DNA of 64,000 nucleotides, from assembly GCF_954871325.1 (NCBI RefSeq), contig NC_088775.1, positions 78,593,561-78,657,560 on the forward strand. The letters run 5' to 3'. The notes under the pieces were generated by a model that saw only the letters and a program-made list of their open reading frames with translations, did not search any database and had not been told where the DNA came from. The translations under genes were made by a program, and so were the position numbers. Shown here piece after piece: positions 28,401-40,400 of this stretch. The DNA comes from Gordionus sp. m RMFG-2023 (taxonomy: Eukaryota > Nematomorpha > Gordioida > Chordodea > Parachordodidae). Every line of letters starts with the position of its first letter. Within the stretch, counting starts at the first letter, position 1.

Positions 28401-31400
28401 CAAAAAAATGTAAATAAGAATTTTTTTGAGTATTCAATCAAAAAATGTTAATAAGAATTTATTTGATCAAGTAAAATGAGGAATAAGTTAATGAAGTAAA
28501 TAATTGGCATTCATAATTCAAGTTGGAAGTCTTAAGTAATAAAATGTAAATAACAGATCAAATATCTTAATAATTAATTAAAAATATTCGTCCTCTAGTC
28601 GACACAAATTGACGACTCAAGTTGAAATTTTTAAGTACATAAATGTAATTAATAGAATCTTAAATAATAACAATTAATTTGAACTATTCGTCCTCTAATC
28701 TACTCAACTATATATGTATTCACGACTCAACTGGAAGTCTAAAGTAAAAAATGTAAAAACAAAAAATATCTTAATTAATAATATTAAAAATATTCGTCCT
28801 CTAGTCGACTCATGTTCATAGAACTTTTCTTCCTCTTGTCGACTTAACTTCAAATATATAATTCTTATTCACGTCAAGACTCAAGTTGGAAGTCTAAAGT
28901 AAAAAAATATAAAAAACAAAAAATATTTTTATAATAACTAATTTGGAATATTCATCATATAGTCGACTCATTTATATAATTCTTTTCAGTTTTCACAATT
29001 CAAATTAGAAGTCTAAAGTAAAAAAATGTAAAAAGCAGAAAAAATATTTAATAAATAATAATTAATTTTAAATATTCGTCCTCTAATCGACTTAAATTGA
29101 CGACTCAAGTTCTGAGAACTATTCGTCCTCTAGTCGATAACTATATATTTTGTATTCACAACTCAAGTTGGAGGTCTAAAGTAAAAAGTAAATAACAACA
29201 AATATCTTAAATAATAATAACTAATTTGAAATATTCGTCCTCTAGTCGACTCAAGTTCATAGAACTATTGGTCCTCTACTCGACTCAATTATTTAATTAT
29301 ATTCACGAGTCACGACTCAAGTTGGAAGTCGAAAGTAGTAAAATACAAAAACTATCTTAATTAATAATAATATATCTGAAATATTCGTCCTCTATTCGAC
29401 TCAAACTTAAGTTCACAATTTGGGTCGACTTGAGTTCACGACTTGAGTATGCCAGTTTATATATTTAATTTTTTATTATTCACATTAATTTAAAATTGTG
29501 TATTAGAAATAGTTATTAGTCCTAATAAATTTGTTTCATATTTAGATAACAAATATTTTATCATAAAAAATTTTAATTATCCCCCACCCCCGCACACCAA
29601 ATTTTTACTACGCGCCTGGGTATTACAATTAGCTGACTATTGTAGAGATAAATTAGCAAGCTACTTTTTTTAAGCATATCATAAAATTCTTTGGCGATTT
29701 TACACCATATTTCATCTATTTATATATAACATAAATTGTCATATTATTTAACACTTAAGAAATGAAAGTAATTCACATCTAGTACCGAAATTTATTATTT
29801 TTTTACAAAAATATATTTTCGTGCTTCTCTTTTAATTGACAACCCGCTTGTGTTTACTTTCATCTTTTTTTCTCTGTTTTTAAAAATGTGTATTCTACTT
29901 TTTTTACAATTTATTATAAATCACAACCATTTGATTTTTTTTATTACTGAATGATAAATTTGTTTTTCCCCATTTATTTAATTAAATATGCACATGCCAC
30001 ATAAATTTTCTACATAAATTGTTATTTCTTTTTATTTGTTTAACAACTTTACACTATTTTGCGCCCACTCATATGCATCTTATTTTTACATTTTTAATTA
30101 AATTTATTGCTTCTTTACTGGGGCCATAAGTTATCAACATTATTTAATATATATCAACTAACCACAATACATTTAATTAATAAAATAAAATGCTACAATT
30201 AGGCCTATAAAATAGGATAGGGATCAATGTTCATTTTTAAATATGCCTAGCTTGAATTGCATTCTCGAGCACAACTCAATAAAAAAATGTACATTGCGGG
30301 ATACTATAAAACATATCCTTTTTACATTTTATTCCTATTTAGAGCTATGCGAATAGTCACACAGGGTCTAATTTTTTTCTCTAAATATTGGGGTTTGACA
30401 TAAAATATATTCTTATTTTTTGAAATAAACGATAAAGTAGAGTTTCTCATGGATAAGGACAATACAGCTGATTTTGATTTTATTTAACACTATTTAAAAA
30501 TTGTTTATGTATTTTATTAATTTCGGATTTGGCTTAAACCAATAAAATTTTTGGACCGGGTTCAGGCCTATGGAATAACAAATATTCATCGCATTCTCTT
30601 TCATTAGCATTTTTGTGACGCGTTCTGTTTTTTCAAAAAATGACAGGTTAATTTTTTTCATATCATTTTATCGAAAAAGTTTAACTTTTTAAGTCCAAAA
30701 TTATAAATAATAATAAAATTAGATGTGTTCAACTCCTTACCTATATTTTTAAAAAACTTAGCATTGGTGGAAAAATCGAAATGTATAAAAACAAATTTTG
30801 AAACTTATGAATTTATTTATAAGATTGTAATGTCTATTTTAAATAATTATTTACGGGAAAGCTAGGATGAAAGTGGACTCACCTCGTCCAAGGTTAAACT
30901 TTTTTGGGGAACTCTGTCTTAAAATTAAGGACGGTGGATTTGACCTTCATTACTCGGTCCTAAAAATAAATAAAATTCAATTTGTAAATACATCTTTACA
31001 CTTTCATGAACCAATATTTCAAAATGATTTAATGATTCTTTGTTTTCCCAACGAACTTAAATTTTTATTTATCCACTAACTATGTGTTTCTCTTTAATTT
31101 ATAGCTTTCAAACAATGGGCTTTTTATTCATATTTTACCATTTCTATATTGTTAAACTAGCGTTATAAAATGAATTTATACATTTATCAGACCAGGTATT
31201 ATTTATCCCTTTGATTTATAGTTGTTATTATACAATTCCCTCATTCTTAACCAAAATAAATACGAATAACGGATTTAATTTTTCATTATATATTATTTGT
31301 TATATGAAATCAATATCTAAAATAGAGATCCTCAATCAATTGACCGCCCATATTTAATAATTTTGTTTTATTTTAAAAATCTAGTGTATTAGTTGAAATC

Positions 31401-34400
31401 TGTATAACTAGCTAATAACCCATCAAGAATGATGGGGTTGAGGGGTAATTAGTTAGTTTGTGTATATGGTACTAAATATGCTTTATATTAAAATTTAGGA
31501 GAAAAAGAGGTAAAATTGTTGCAATGTAACCCGTTAGCATTAAGGGTATTAGAAATATCAAAATTTAAATTTGTGATAGGAATTATATTGGGTAAAATTA
31601 AAAATAGAGATACTTCAAAATTTTTGAATTTTAATGGTGGCCTCAAAATTTTTTGCAGACACAATCAAAAAATCACGTCCCATGCAACTTTCCCAAAATT
31701 TTGCCATTTATTTCTATTGTAATTTAATAATAATGTCTTAAATTTAATTTTATATTTAGAATATAATTTAAATTTGTGATAGAAATCATATTGAATAAAA
31801 TTTAAAATAGAGATGCTTGGAAAATTTTTAATTTTAAATATGGGGTAGACATTGGTCTGTAATTTTTTTTTGCAGATATAGACAGACCTGATCAAAAAAC
31901 AAAGTCCCATGCAACTTTAATAAAATTTTGCCATTTATTTCTATTGTAATTTAATAACAATGTCTTAAATTTAATTTTATATTCTATTTATTTCTATTGT
32001 AATTTAATAACAATACCTTAAATTTAATTTTATATTTAGAATAAAATTTAAATTTGTGATTAAAATCATATTGGGTAAAATTTAAAATAGAAATGCTTTA
32101 AAATTTCTTAATTTTAAATATGGACCAGACTTTGGCCTGAATTTTTTTTTCTCAAACCTGGCCAACCCATAATAATTTTGTAATTTTTTCCCAAGCCGAT
32201 AGATAAATCTCTAAAAACCATATTTTTGGGAAAATTTTCTCAAGCCCGCCAAAGACCATAATAATTTTGTTAGTTGAGAACTGAAATAAAATATATAAAA
32301 TAAAATCAGAATATGAAAGTTGCATGGGCTTGGTTTTTTAATCAGGCCTGGCGATTTCTGCAAAAAAAAATTTTCAGGCCAATGTATAACCCATATTTAA
32401 AATTCAAAAATCATTAAAAAATTTTCAAGCATTTCTATTTTATATTTTACACAATATGATTTCTATCACAAATCTAAATTTTATTCTAAATATGAAATTA
32501 AATTTAAGACATTCAATAAAAATAAATGGCAAAATTTTATGAAAGTTGCATGGGACTTGGTTTTTTGATCAGGCCTGGCTATGTCTGCAAAAAAAAATTT
32601 TCAGCTCATTTGTATAACCCATATTTAAAATTCAAAAATCTTAAAGCATCTATTTTAAATTTTATCCAATATAATTTCCATCACAAATTTAAATTCTGAT
32701 ATTTCTATTACATGCTCACAGTATACATTGCAACAATTTTACCTCTTTCTCCTAAATTTTTAATATTTATATAAAATTTATTAATAAAGTATATTTAGTA
32801 TACCATACTCATAAACTAAATAATTACCCTTAAACCCTGTCAGCTTGTATGATAATAAACAGCAGAATTTTAAAAATATCAGCTATTAATTAATATTTTA
32901 AATTTATTATATTCAAGTTGGTGCATGTTTAAAACATGCGACTTTGAAACGGGAGGTTTGTGGTTCGAAAGAGCAAAAAAATAACATTACACTATATAGT
33001 CTCCTTAGATTTTAAATACATTAAGAAGATACGAAAACGATCATGTTTTGATTATGGAGATTATATATATTAGATTTGTTATATTATGAATTTTACATAA
33101 AATTAAGTGTCATTTTAATATTTCTAAAAAAGTATTAGTAAAACTTGTAAAGATTTTATTTTAATCTGATAAGGTTTGTCAAAAATGAATATAAATTATT
33201 GGTATTCGATTATTTTAAACAAATCGAAAATTCTTATAAATAGTAAAATATACAAATCTAAATCGATTGGTATAAAGAGGAGCGACGTTAACCTCAAAAC
33301 TACTATATTCATATTCGTTTTTAAATTTCCCTAATTAGAAGTCCTTCAAATCATAGCTCCAAATGATATTGAGAATATAATATGCCTTATTATAGTTATA
33401 ATTAACTAATAAATAAAACTTCTGTAATGATGAATTTACAAAAAAAATGTTTAGAAAAGCTATATATTTTAAATCAAAATAAACTGACATACATTTTTAG
33501 AAATATTGATTCAAAATCCAGAAATAAAATTTTATGAGTGAAAAATTGAATTGATATAGGCTACATCTTTATAAATACTCTTTTATAAAAACAATGCTTT
33601 TTAAAATAAGCCATTGTTTGCTAAAACACTCGCGTCTATTTATATTGTTTACAGATTTTGTGAAAATAAGAAAGAAATAAAAACTTTCTTTCTTTCGAGG
33701 GGTGATGTAATATACTCTTCAAATTTGCGCGAATATGTGCATTTTTAATTTCTAGCAAAGACAGGCATAAGGATGATATAATAATTAGTCTACTTATATT
33801 ACATGAAAACACGAGAAAAAAAATATTTGTATAAATTAGGTATAATTTTCTTAAATAAAATTACCTATTTTTTCCAATGTTTCGCATTCTCCCTTAATAC
33901 TTTGAAACTGATTTTGGAGGCAGAACCTTAAAATAATAACCAATATATTCCTTTAACCAATGATACTGATCCCCCTCCCCCAGATGGTTAAAATATAAAA
34001 TAGATATTGAATAATGTATGTAACTAAGTAGTTACTCCCTGAGATTTAAATGACGTAATTAATTGCATGGTGCCCCCCTCGATGTTGGGGGGCTATGAAT
34101 ACTGTCGAAAAAAGGTTGATTGGTCTAATTATAATAATTTAAGTTAGCAGAAAGAAAAAATATTTCCCAGTTGGGTGTCAAGGATTTTATAACAGAACAA
34201 AAATAAATTAAATGGGCAATTACTATACTATATTTATTATATCTTTTTATTAAAATCTAAATTTTTTTTTATCATAATATAAATAAATAAATGAAAGACA
34301 TGATGCTATAATTTGTAATTTTTTTGTTATCAAATGAAAATAATATTTCTATTAATTTAAGAAAACAAAAAGCTAAAATTAAGTAAAAAAAGACAATGAT

Positions 34401-37400
34401 AATTTAATTTGTATTGTGATAACATAAATCACTCTTTATCCTGCACTTTCAATTCTCCTTTAAATGGACAAGCTTGTACTCTATGCACTTGACCACATTT
34501 ATAACATGCTACAGGCTGCATTCTTGTATTCCTAAATCTTTGCCTATTATGATGACGTCTCATGGAACCACCACCAATTGGTGCATTTTCAATTTCTTGA
34601 ATTAAACGCATTGCATGAGAATAGGCCACTTCCATCACATCAATTTCTTCAACACTACGATTGATTCCCCTATGTTTCCTAGTATCAGTTACAATAGGTA
34701 CACTCTCAACGTTTTCTTTTTCTGATAAATTGTTAGATTGAACCTTGGCTGCCTCCTTCCATTTTTCACTTTCTGCAGAACCATCATTTTTACGTATCGA
34801 TATTTGTACAACATAATTTCCAATTACAAAATAATGTGAAGCCATCTAAAAGTTATAAAAAGCTTTATTAATTATATCTACCATTTTATATGCATTTATA
34901 TTAAAAAACTACAGCCAAATTTTTTATAAAAAAATCAAATACACATACATAACAATATATGTTTTAAAGAATATATAATTGATTTCCACCGGCTAATTCA
35001 ATATTTTATTAGGAAAAATATTATGCAAATCTTAAGAATTTGCTCATAAATATCACAAAGGTTTGAACATCTATTTATAAAATCTCGAGGCTTATACAAT
35101 ATTTTTCTAGCTAAAGTATTGAGTTAGCCAATTTTAAAAATCGGCTTAGATTAAGCTGTTTAACAACACTACATACAATCTCAATGATACCAGCATCCCC
35201 TTGACTCAATCTTAACAGGCAACTGCATTAGGTTAGGCTTATTCGAAAACAAATCGAATAGCAAATTTTTATATGAATAAATCAAATTTGTTTTTGAATT
35301 AGGCTTAATAAATATATCAGATATTAAGCCTGTCCATACATCAGGAAAATACTTTTGGGCTGGATAGCTTTGCAAATTACGGAGTAGAAAAAATGAAGTT
35401 TAGCTTTTTAATGAAAATCGTTTTTTTTAAATTTTGATTAAGGTTTAATAGATTTTACTTCTCAAATATTTAAAAATAATATTGTCCATATCATAATAAT
35501 TTTGACTTGTTTTTATATTCTAATAATACTTTTTATTTTCTAACAACCTTGTAAAAATTTACAATCTTCATAAAAATATGAAAATTATTATAAAATTTAT
35601 ACAAGACAGCTCAGGCATGCAAAAAATTATAAAATTTATTAGAGGGAAAGTGTTCCACCTCTTTAGGAAAATCATGGCTGCACTTATGGCCATTCTTCTA
35701 TATAATATGGTAATTTTGGGTTTAGCCAGTATTGTAAAATGATTCAGACAAAAATAAACCCATATTATTTTAATATTATTACATTTAAAACATTAAAATT
35801 CCATTACTTATTGTACAAAAATGATTAAATATTAAAATTCTTTTATTTATATTGTTGAATATATATTTTGTGCAAAAATGATTAAATATCTTAACTTTAT
35901 TTAAAATGAATAAATATTTTTCATAAAAATGATTAAATATAACCTACAATTATAAGCAATAAGAGAGTGTAAATAAAAATCAATTTTATGATAGAATTAT
36001 AGACTTACATGAATATTAAATATTTTCTTTTTTCAAAATATTCAAAAATATTATATTTAAAAAAAAATGTTTTTCCCACTAGGAGTATAAGAATAAATGT
36101 CATTCTTATTCATCTTTATTATTAAACTCGAATTACCTATTTAACGTTAGCATTAAGGAGGTGGGGGGGGGGGGGGGTAATTGAAAAATGTTTCAGTTAA
36201 TTTAAGAAAAGTTTTTGATCAGTTTTATATTAAGATGAAGGTCTAAAAATATATGTAATAATTAAAAAATTAATGAAAAATATTTTGGCTACTAATACTA
36301 ATAGAATACTTTATAAAAACATTTTTTTAAAAATATATTTACGCTATGTAGCACAGATAATTAGATTCAAGTATAAAGTCTAGCGATTCTTCCCATTAAA
36401 CGTTTGTTTTTTTATATAATTTAAAATATTCAAAAATTGCGATGAATCACCAGAAATTCAAAAAATTATTATTAATGATAGGTTTATGGAATACAGTTAG
36501 TGACAACTACTTGATTATCACCAACAAATGTTTATTTGTTGCCCCTAGTCTAAATCATGATGTTTGGAAGAGTTTTCATTTAAATTTTGTTGAAACTTAT
36601 AAATGATTGCTCATTATAAGATTTGTTATTGATATAGGTTGTTATAGCATCGGCTGCTAAATATTTTAGGAAGGTAGAGGTAGATTTTGAAGTACCTTCA
36701 ACGAATTTTTAATCATGCCGCTGTACTTGTATACAAATAGTAGTTTAATAGATTTAGAATCATTAATTACAAACAAAGGGGTAGGAGCAGGGTTGCCAGG
36801 TCAAAATTTTCAAATTGTGGGAGAAATTTGGTATTTTGTGGGAGTAATATAAAAATTGTGGGAGAAATATGAAAATTGCTAAAAAAAAATTTGCGGGCCA
36901 TTGACTTAGTTATCCGCTTATTATTTTTTATAAATATAAAATCGAATCTATTTTCCAAAATAAAATAGGCAATTATTTTTCAAAATAAAATAGCCAACTA
37001 TTTTTCAAATTAAAATAGCCAACTATTTTTCAAAATAAAATAGGTAACTATTTTTCAAAATAAAATAGGTAACTATTTTCCAAAATAAAATACGCAACTA
37101 TTTTTCAAAATAGGTAATTATAGTACGACACAAAATTTCTTAAATACTATCTTTATTATTAAAATAACATATTGATTTATTATAATATATTAATTTTGTT
37201 TAAAAATAATAACCAACGATCTTTTTTAAATACAAAAGAATGTAAACAAGATAAAATTTTATAAAAAAATTGTAATTTTACAATGTAAAATAATATATTT
37301 TATGCTAATGTATAAATAAGATTTTATAAAAAAAACAAACAATTTTAAATTTACAATGTAAAAAATAATTATAATCAGTGCAGGGAAGTTGTTCTACAGT

Positions 37401-40400
37401 ATCTAGTTAATACAAAGGGGGAAGGGAATATGATATTTTGAGGCATCAAAAATCTTCAAAGCATAAATCAGTACAGGGCAGTCTATCAACATCTATTGCA
37501 AAACAAAAATATTCTTCAAAAATAAGAAAGAATACAGATGCAACTACAGTTGCGGAAATGGTAAATACCTATCATGCAGTACAACATTCAGAGAGCTACT
37601 TAACATCACAATGTTGGTAGAATCTTTCCCCATAATATTTAACGACTAATATAAATGAAAAGTATACTTTGTAGAACACAAATGAGCAAGGCTATCATCA
37701 ATGTTTTAGGATATAAATCCAGAAGGTCAATTCTTGACGATTTGAAAGATGTGCAAACATATGCAATTCTAACAGATGCATCTAATAAGGAGATATCAAA
37801 ACATTTCCCTTGATCCTCCCCTATTTCAACAAAATTAATGTCATTTCAATAAAACTATAAAATTTTTCTCCAGATATGAAATATCCAAAGACATAGCTAA
37901 CCATATATAATGGTAAATATGGCAGATTTGGCATTACCAATGAATTGCATGGCAGCTTTCTGATCTGATAATTCCTCAGTGAATTTGGCAAAAACCAGAG
38001 TGTATTTACAGAATTGAGTCAGTATAATGTTGGTTGACAGGTTCCTCCTAATACGCGCCATCGTAGAATTTTAAAATTTTACAAACCTTTAAAAAATAAA
38101 TAGATTATAAAAGCTGTCCTAATATTTTGAAAAAAATTTTCAAAAATAAATGGCAGAAGTATATTTAGGAATTTTACATATAGGAAATCTACTATATGCT
38201 GTTAATATACAGTTGCAATCAGAAGAATATAATTTAATAAAGGTTCACTAAATTATGCTGCAGAAATACCAAAGTAAGAATATATTACTATTATCGGATA
38301 ATTATTAATAAGATTTAATATGATGTCATGTTTAAGGAGATTGTATTGCTTCTTTATTTTTATGATTTGCCAAAATATTCAAAATATTAATTTTACAATG
38401 TAAAAAATAAATTTATTTGATTTTATGCAAATGTATAAATAAGATTTTATAAAATATAGAAAGTCAAATAGTTATAGTTAATATATTTTATTTGAGATTT
38501 AAATAATGGAACTAAACTTTACCGTCGTTATTAAGATATTTATAAAATTCCTGGCATGACATTTTATAATTTTGTTTAACCATTAACTCAGCCTCTAATG
38601 TTGTTAAAGCAATTCGATTTCTTTCCTTTCTCCAGGCAGTCCTCATCAGGCTAAAAATGCACTCCGATGAGGCATTAGAATGAGGTAAGGAGAAAACATA
38701 TTCGCAAATTTTTTCCAAGCATGGCGATTTCGTTATTACGAAAAAATTCCACCCATTTCTCCTCTGCTTTTAGACCATCTAACTTTAAGTATTCTGGCGA
38801 ATCATAAAAAATGGAAAAAATTACAATCTCTTCAAACAAGGCTTCAATGTCTATCGGTAATTTTAATATATTTATTAAATTACAAAAACCATCAAATGAT
38901 GGTTGCTGTTCCAAGGTCATAATATTTATACACTTGTAAATAGAGTTATTAAAATCAAATCTTGATTGTAAATATTCCAAAATTGTCTTAATAAAAATAT
39001 TTGCTTCATTTAAAAATACGTTAATTATAGTAATATTTGAACATTTTAATATGATATTTTTAGCAATAGCGCCATAAAATTTATTATCTATTTTTAAATG
39101 TAGAGATGAACAGAGCTGTAGCATGATTTTGTGAATCTTTATCAGTAAAGAATCTTCTGATTGCAACTGAATATTAACTACATGAAGTAGATTTCCTACA
39201 TGTAAAACTAATCCCAAATATGCTTCTGACATTTCATCCTCGAAAAAATTTTTCAAAATTTTAAGACAGCTTTTAAAATCTTTATTTAAGAAGTATTTCT
39301 TTAAGGGTTCGTAAAATTTTAAAATTCTCTCGATGGCAGGTATTAATGATAACCACCTGATAGGTACATATCGCAACAACTCACACCATTCCAAATCAGA
39401 CCACTCCACCAATTCTTCAGTGACTCTTTTAGTTGATGAACTAAATTTGTTAAAACATTTCAACACAATTACTTCGACATCTACAGATAGTACATTCATT
39501 GCCTTCTTGCAAGAATTATGCAGTATATGGTATATACAGCCAATTGGTATTAATTGATTATTGTGCTGCCTCAATTCGGTAAATACACTTTGATTTGATT
39601 AGAATAATATCCACTTCTAAAAGTTCTATTCTTCTAACACAAAAATTTTGAAAATGTCGAGTGGAGCACTGCAATTCTAGATAACGATATAAAATATATT
39701 AAGTAATTTAAAATATATTTATAATAATTATACATACTGTTCTAACTTCTATTATTTTTAACATAAAAATTTTGAAAATGTCGAGTGGAGAATTGGAGAA
39801 TTTTATAAAAAATATATTTTAGAGCGGAAAAATAAAATAAAAGAACTAGACATATTTTTCGAATAAATATAGAAAATTTATTTTAAAAATATAAAAATAA
39901 CCAAATACTGTTTCTCAAAATTATTATTTATTTATTAAAAACATAAATGCTAAAAAAAAATTGTGGGAGAAATTAAAAAATTGTGGGAGTGAGATGTATG
40001 TGGGTAAACTAAAAAATTGTGGGAGACTCCCACTGATGGGGGGAGACATGGCAACCCTGGGTAGGAGCCATTTGTAAGTAAATATATTTCAGAACAGCAT
40101 CTATATAAGCGACGGTATACGAGCTATTTGCCTCCAAATTTTATATAGAGAGGTGTTGAAATAAGCAATAATTAATTATATCATGATTACAATGCTGAAT
40201 TGAAGTTTAAAATTAGTCATTCACAGATAACAGCTTATGTTAACTAAGATGGTGTTGAACGAAATAATATTTTACATTTTTTTTTACGATAGCCACTGCC
40301 AAATATTATAATATAGATAAAATCGTTGTTTTCGAATGGCGTGACTAAGACGCTAGAGACCTCAATTGAGGAATATCTTAACTTCCACCTGGGTTCGATC

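Larger units (their letters stand above)
24464..29449. mobile_element. Inner Foldback-like hAT element with repeat-array arms (5.0 kb)
   Basis: Perfect 8-bp duplication TGCCAGTT at 24456-24463 and 29450-29457. Its start is TAGTGTTGTTAATC and its end in reverse is TACTCAAGTCGTGAAC, so the terminal repeats are short and weak. Both arms are long arrays of the core GTCGACTAGAGGACGAATA: about 18 on the left (24500-25935), about 10 in opposite orientation on the right (28585-29400). Inside the arrays is a second inverted pair (26041-26700 and 28130-28480). The centre carries a minus-strand hAT transposase end (26869-27237). The whole element can fold into a hairpin. It is nested in the outer hAT. 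Confidence 0.8.
22751..29618. mobile_element. Outer hAT element (DUF4371/ZMYM-like), 6.9 kb, with a nested element
   Basis: Ends CAGGCGCATA and, in reverse, CAGGCGCGTA, with G-rich stretches just inside both ends (9 G at about 22767; GGGGGTGGGGG in reverse on the right). Target duplication GGTACTAC (22743-22750) and GGTATTAC (29619-29626), 7 of 8. A decayed + strand transposase lies at 23200-24120. Without the inner element (24464-29449) the original would be about 1.9 kb. It lies in CAP intron 7. Confidence 0.8.
36788..40059. mobile_element. hAT transposon with two opposed transposase copies
   Basis: 3272 bp. Perfect target duplication GGTAGGAG at 36780-36787 and 40060-40067. Ends are CAGGGTTGCCAGGTC and, in reverse, CAGGGTTGCCATGTC. 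Subterminal AATTGTGGGAGAAAT repeats occur at 36815-36880 and 39958-40030. A + strand transposase fragment (37430-38380) and a minus-strand one (38512-39574) of the same family point at each other. It lies in the spacer of the large inverted repeat in CAP intron 7. Confidence 0.92.

Noticed and set aside
36163-36177. Run of 15 G as a possible regulatory or quadruplex site
   Set aside because: Single homopolymer in intron sequence with no supporting context; its length may also be a sequencing uncertainty.
39333-39557. 74-codon + frame
   Set aside because: Shadow of the minus-strand hAT transposase at 38675-39574.
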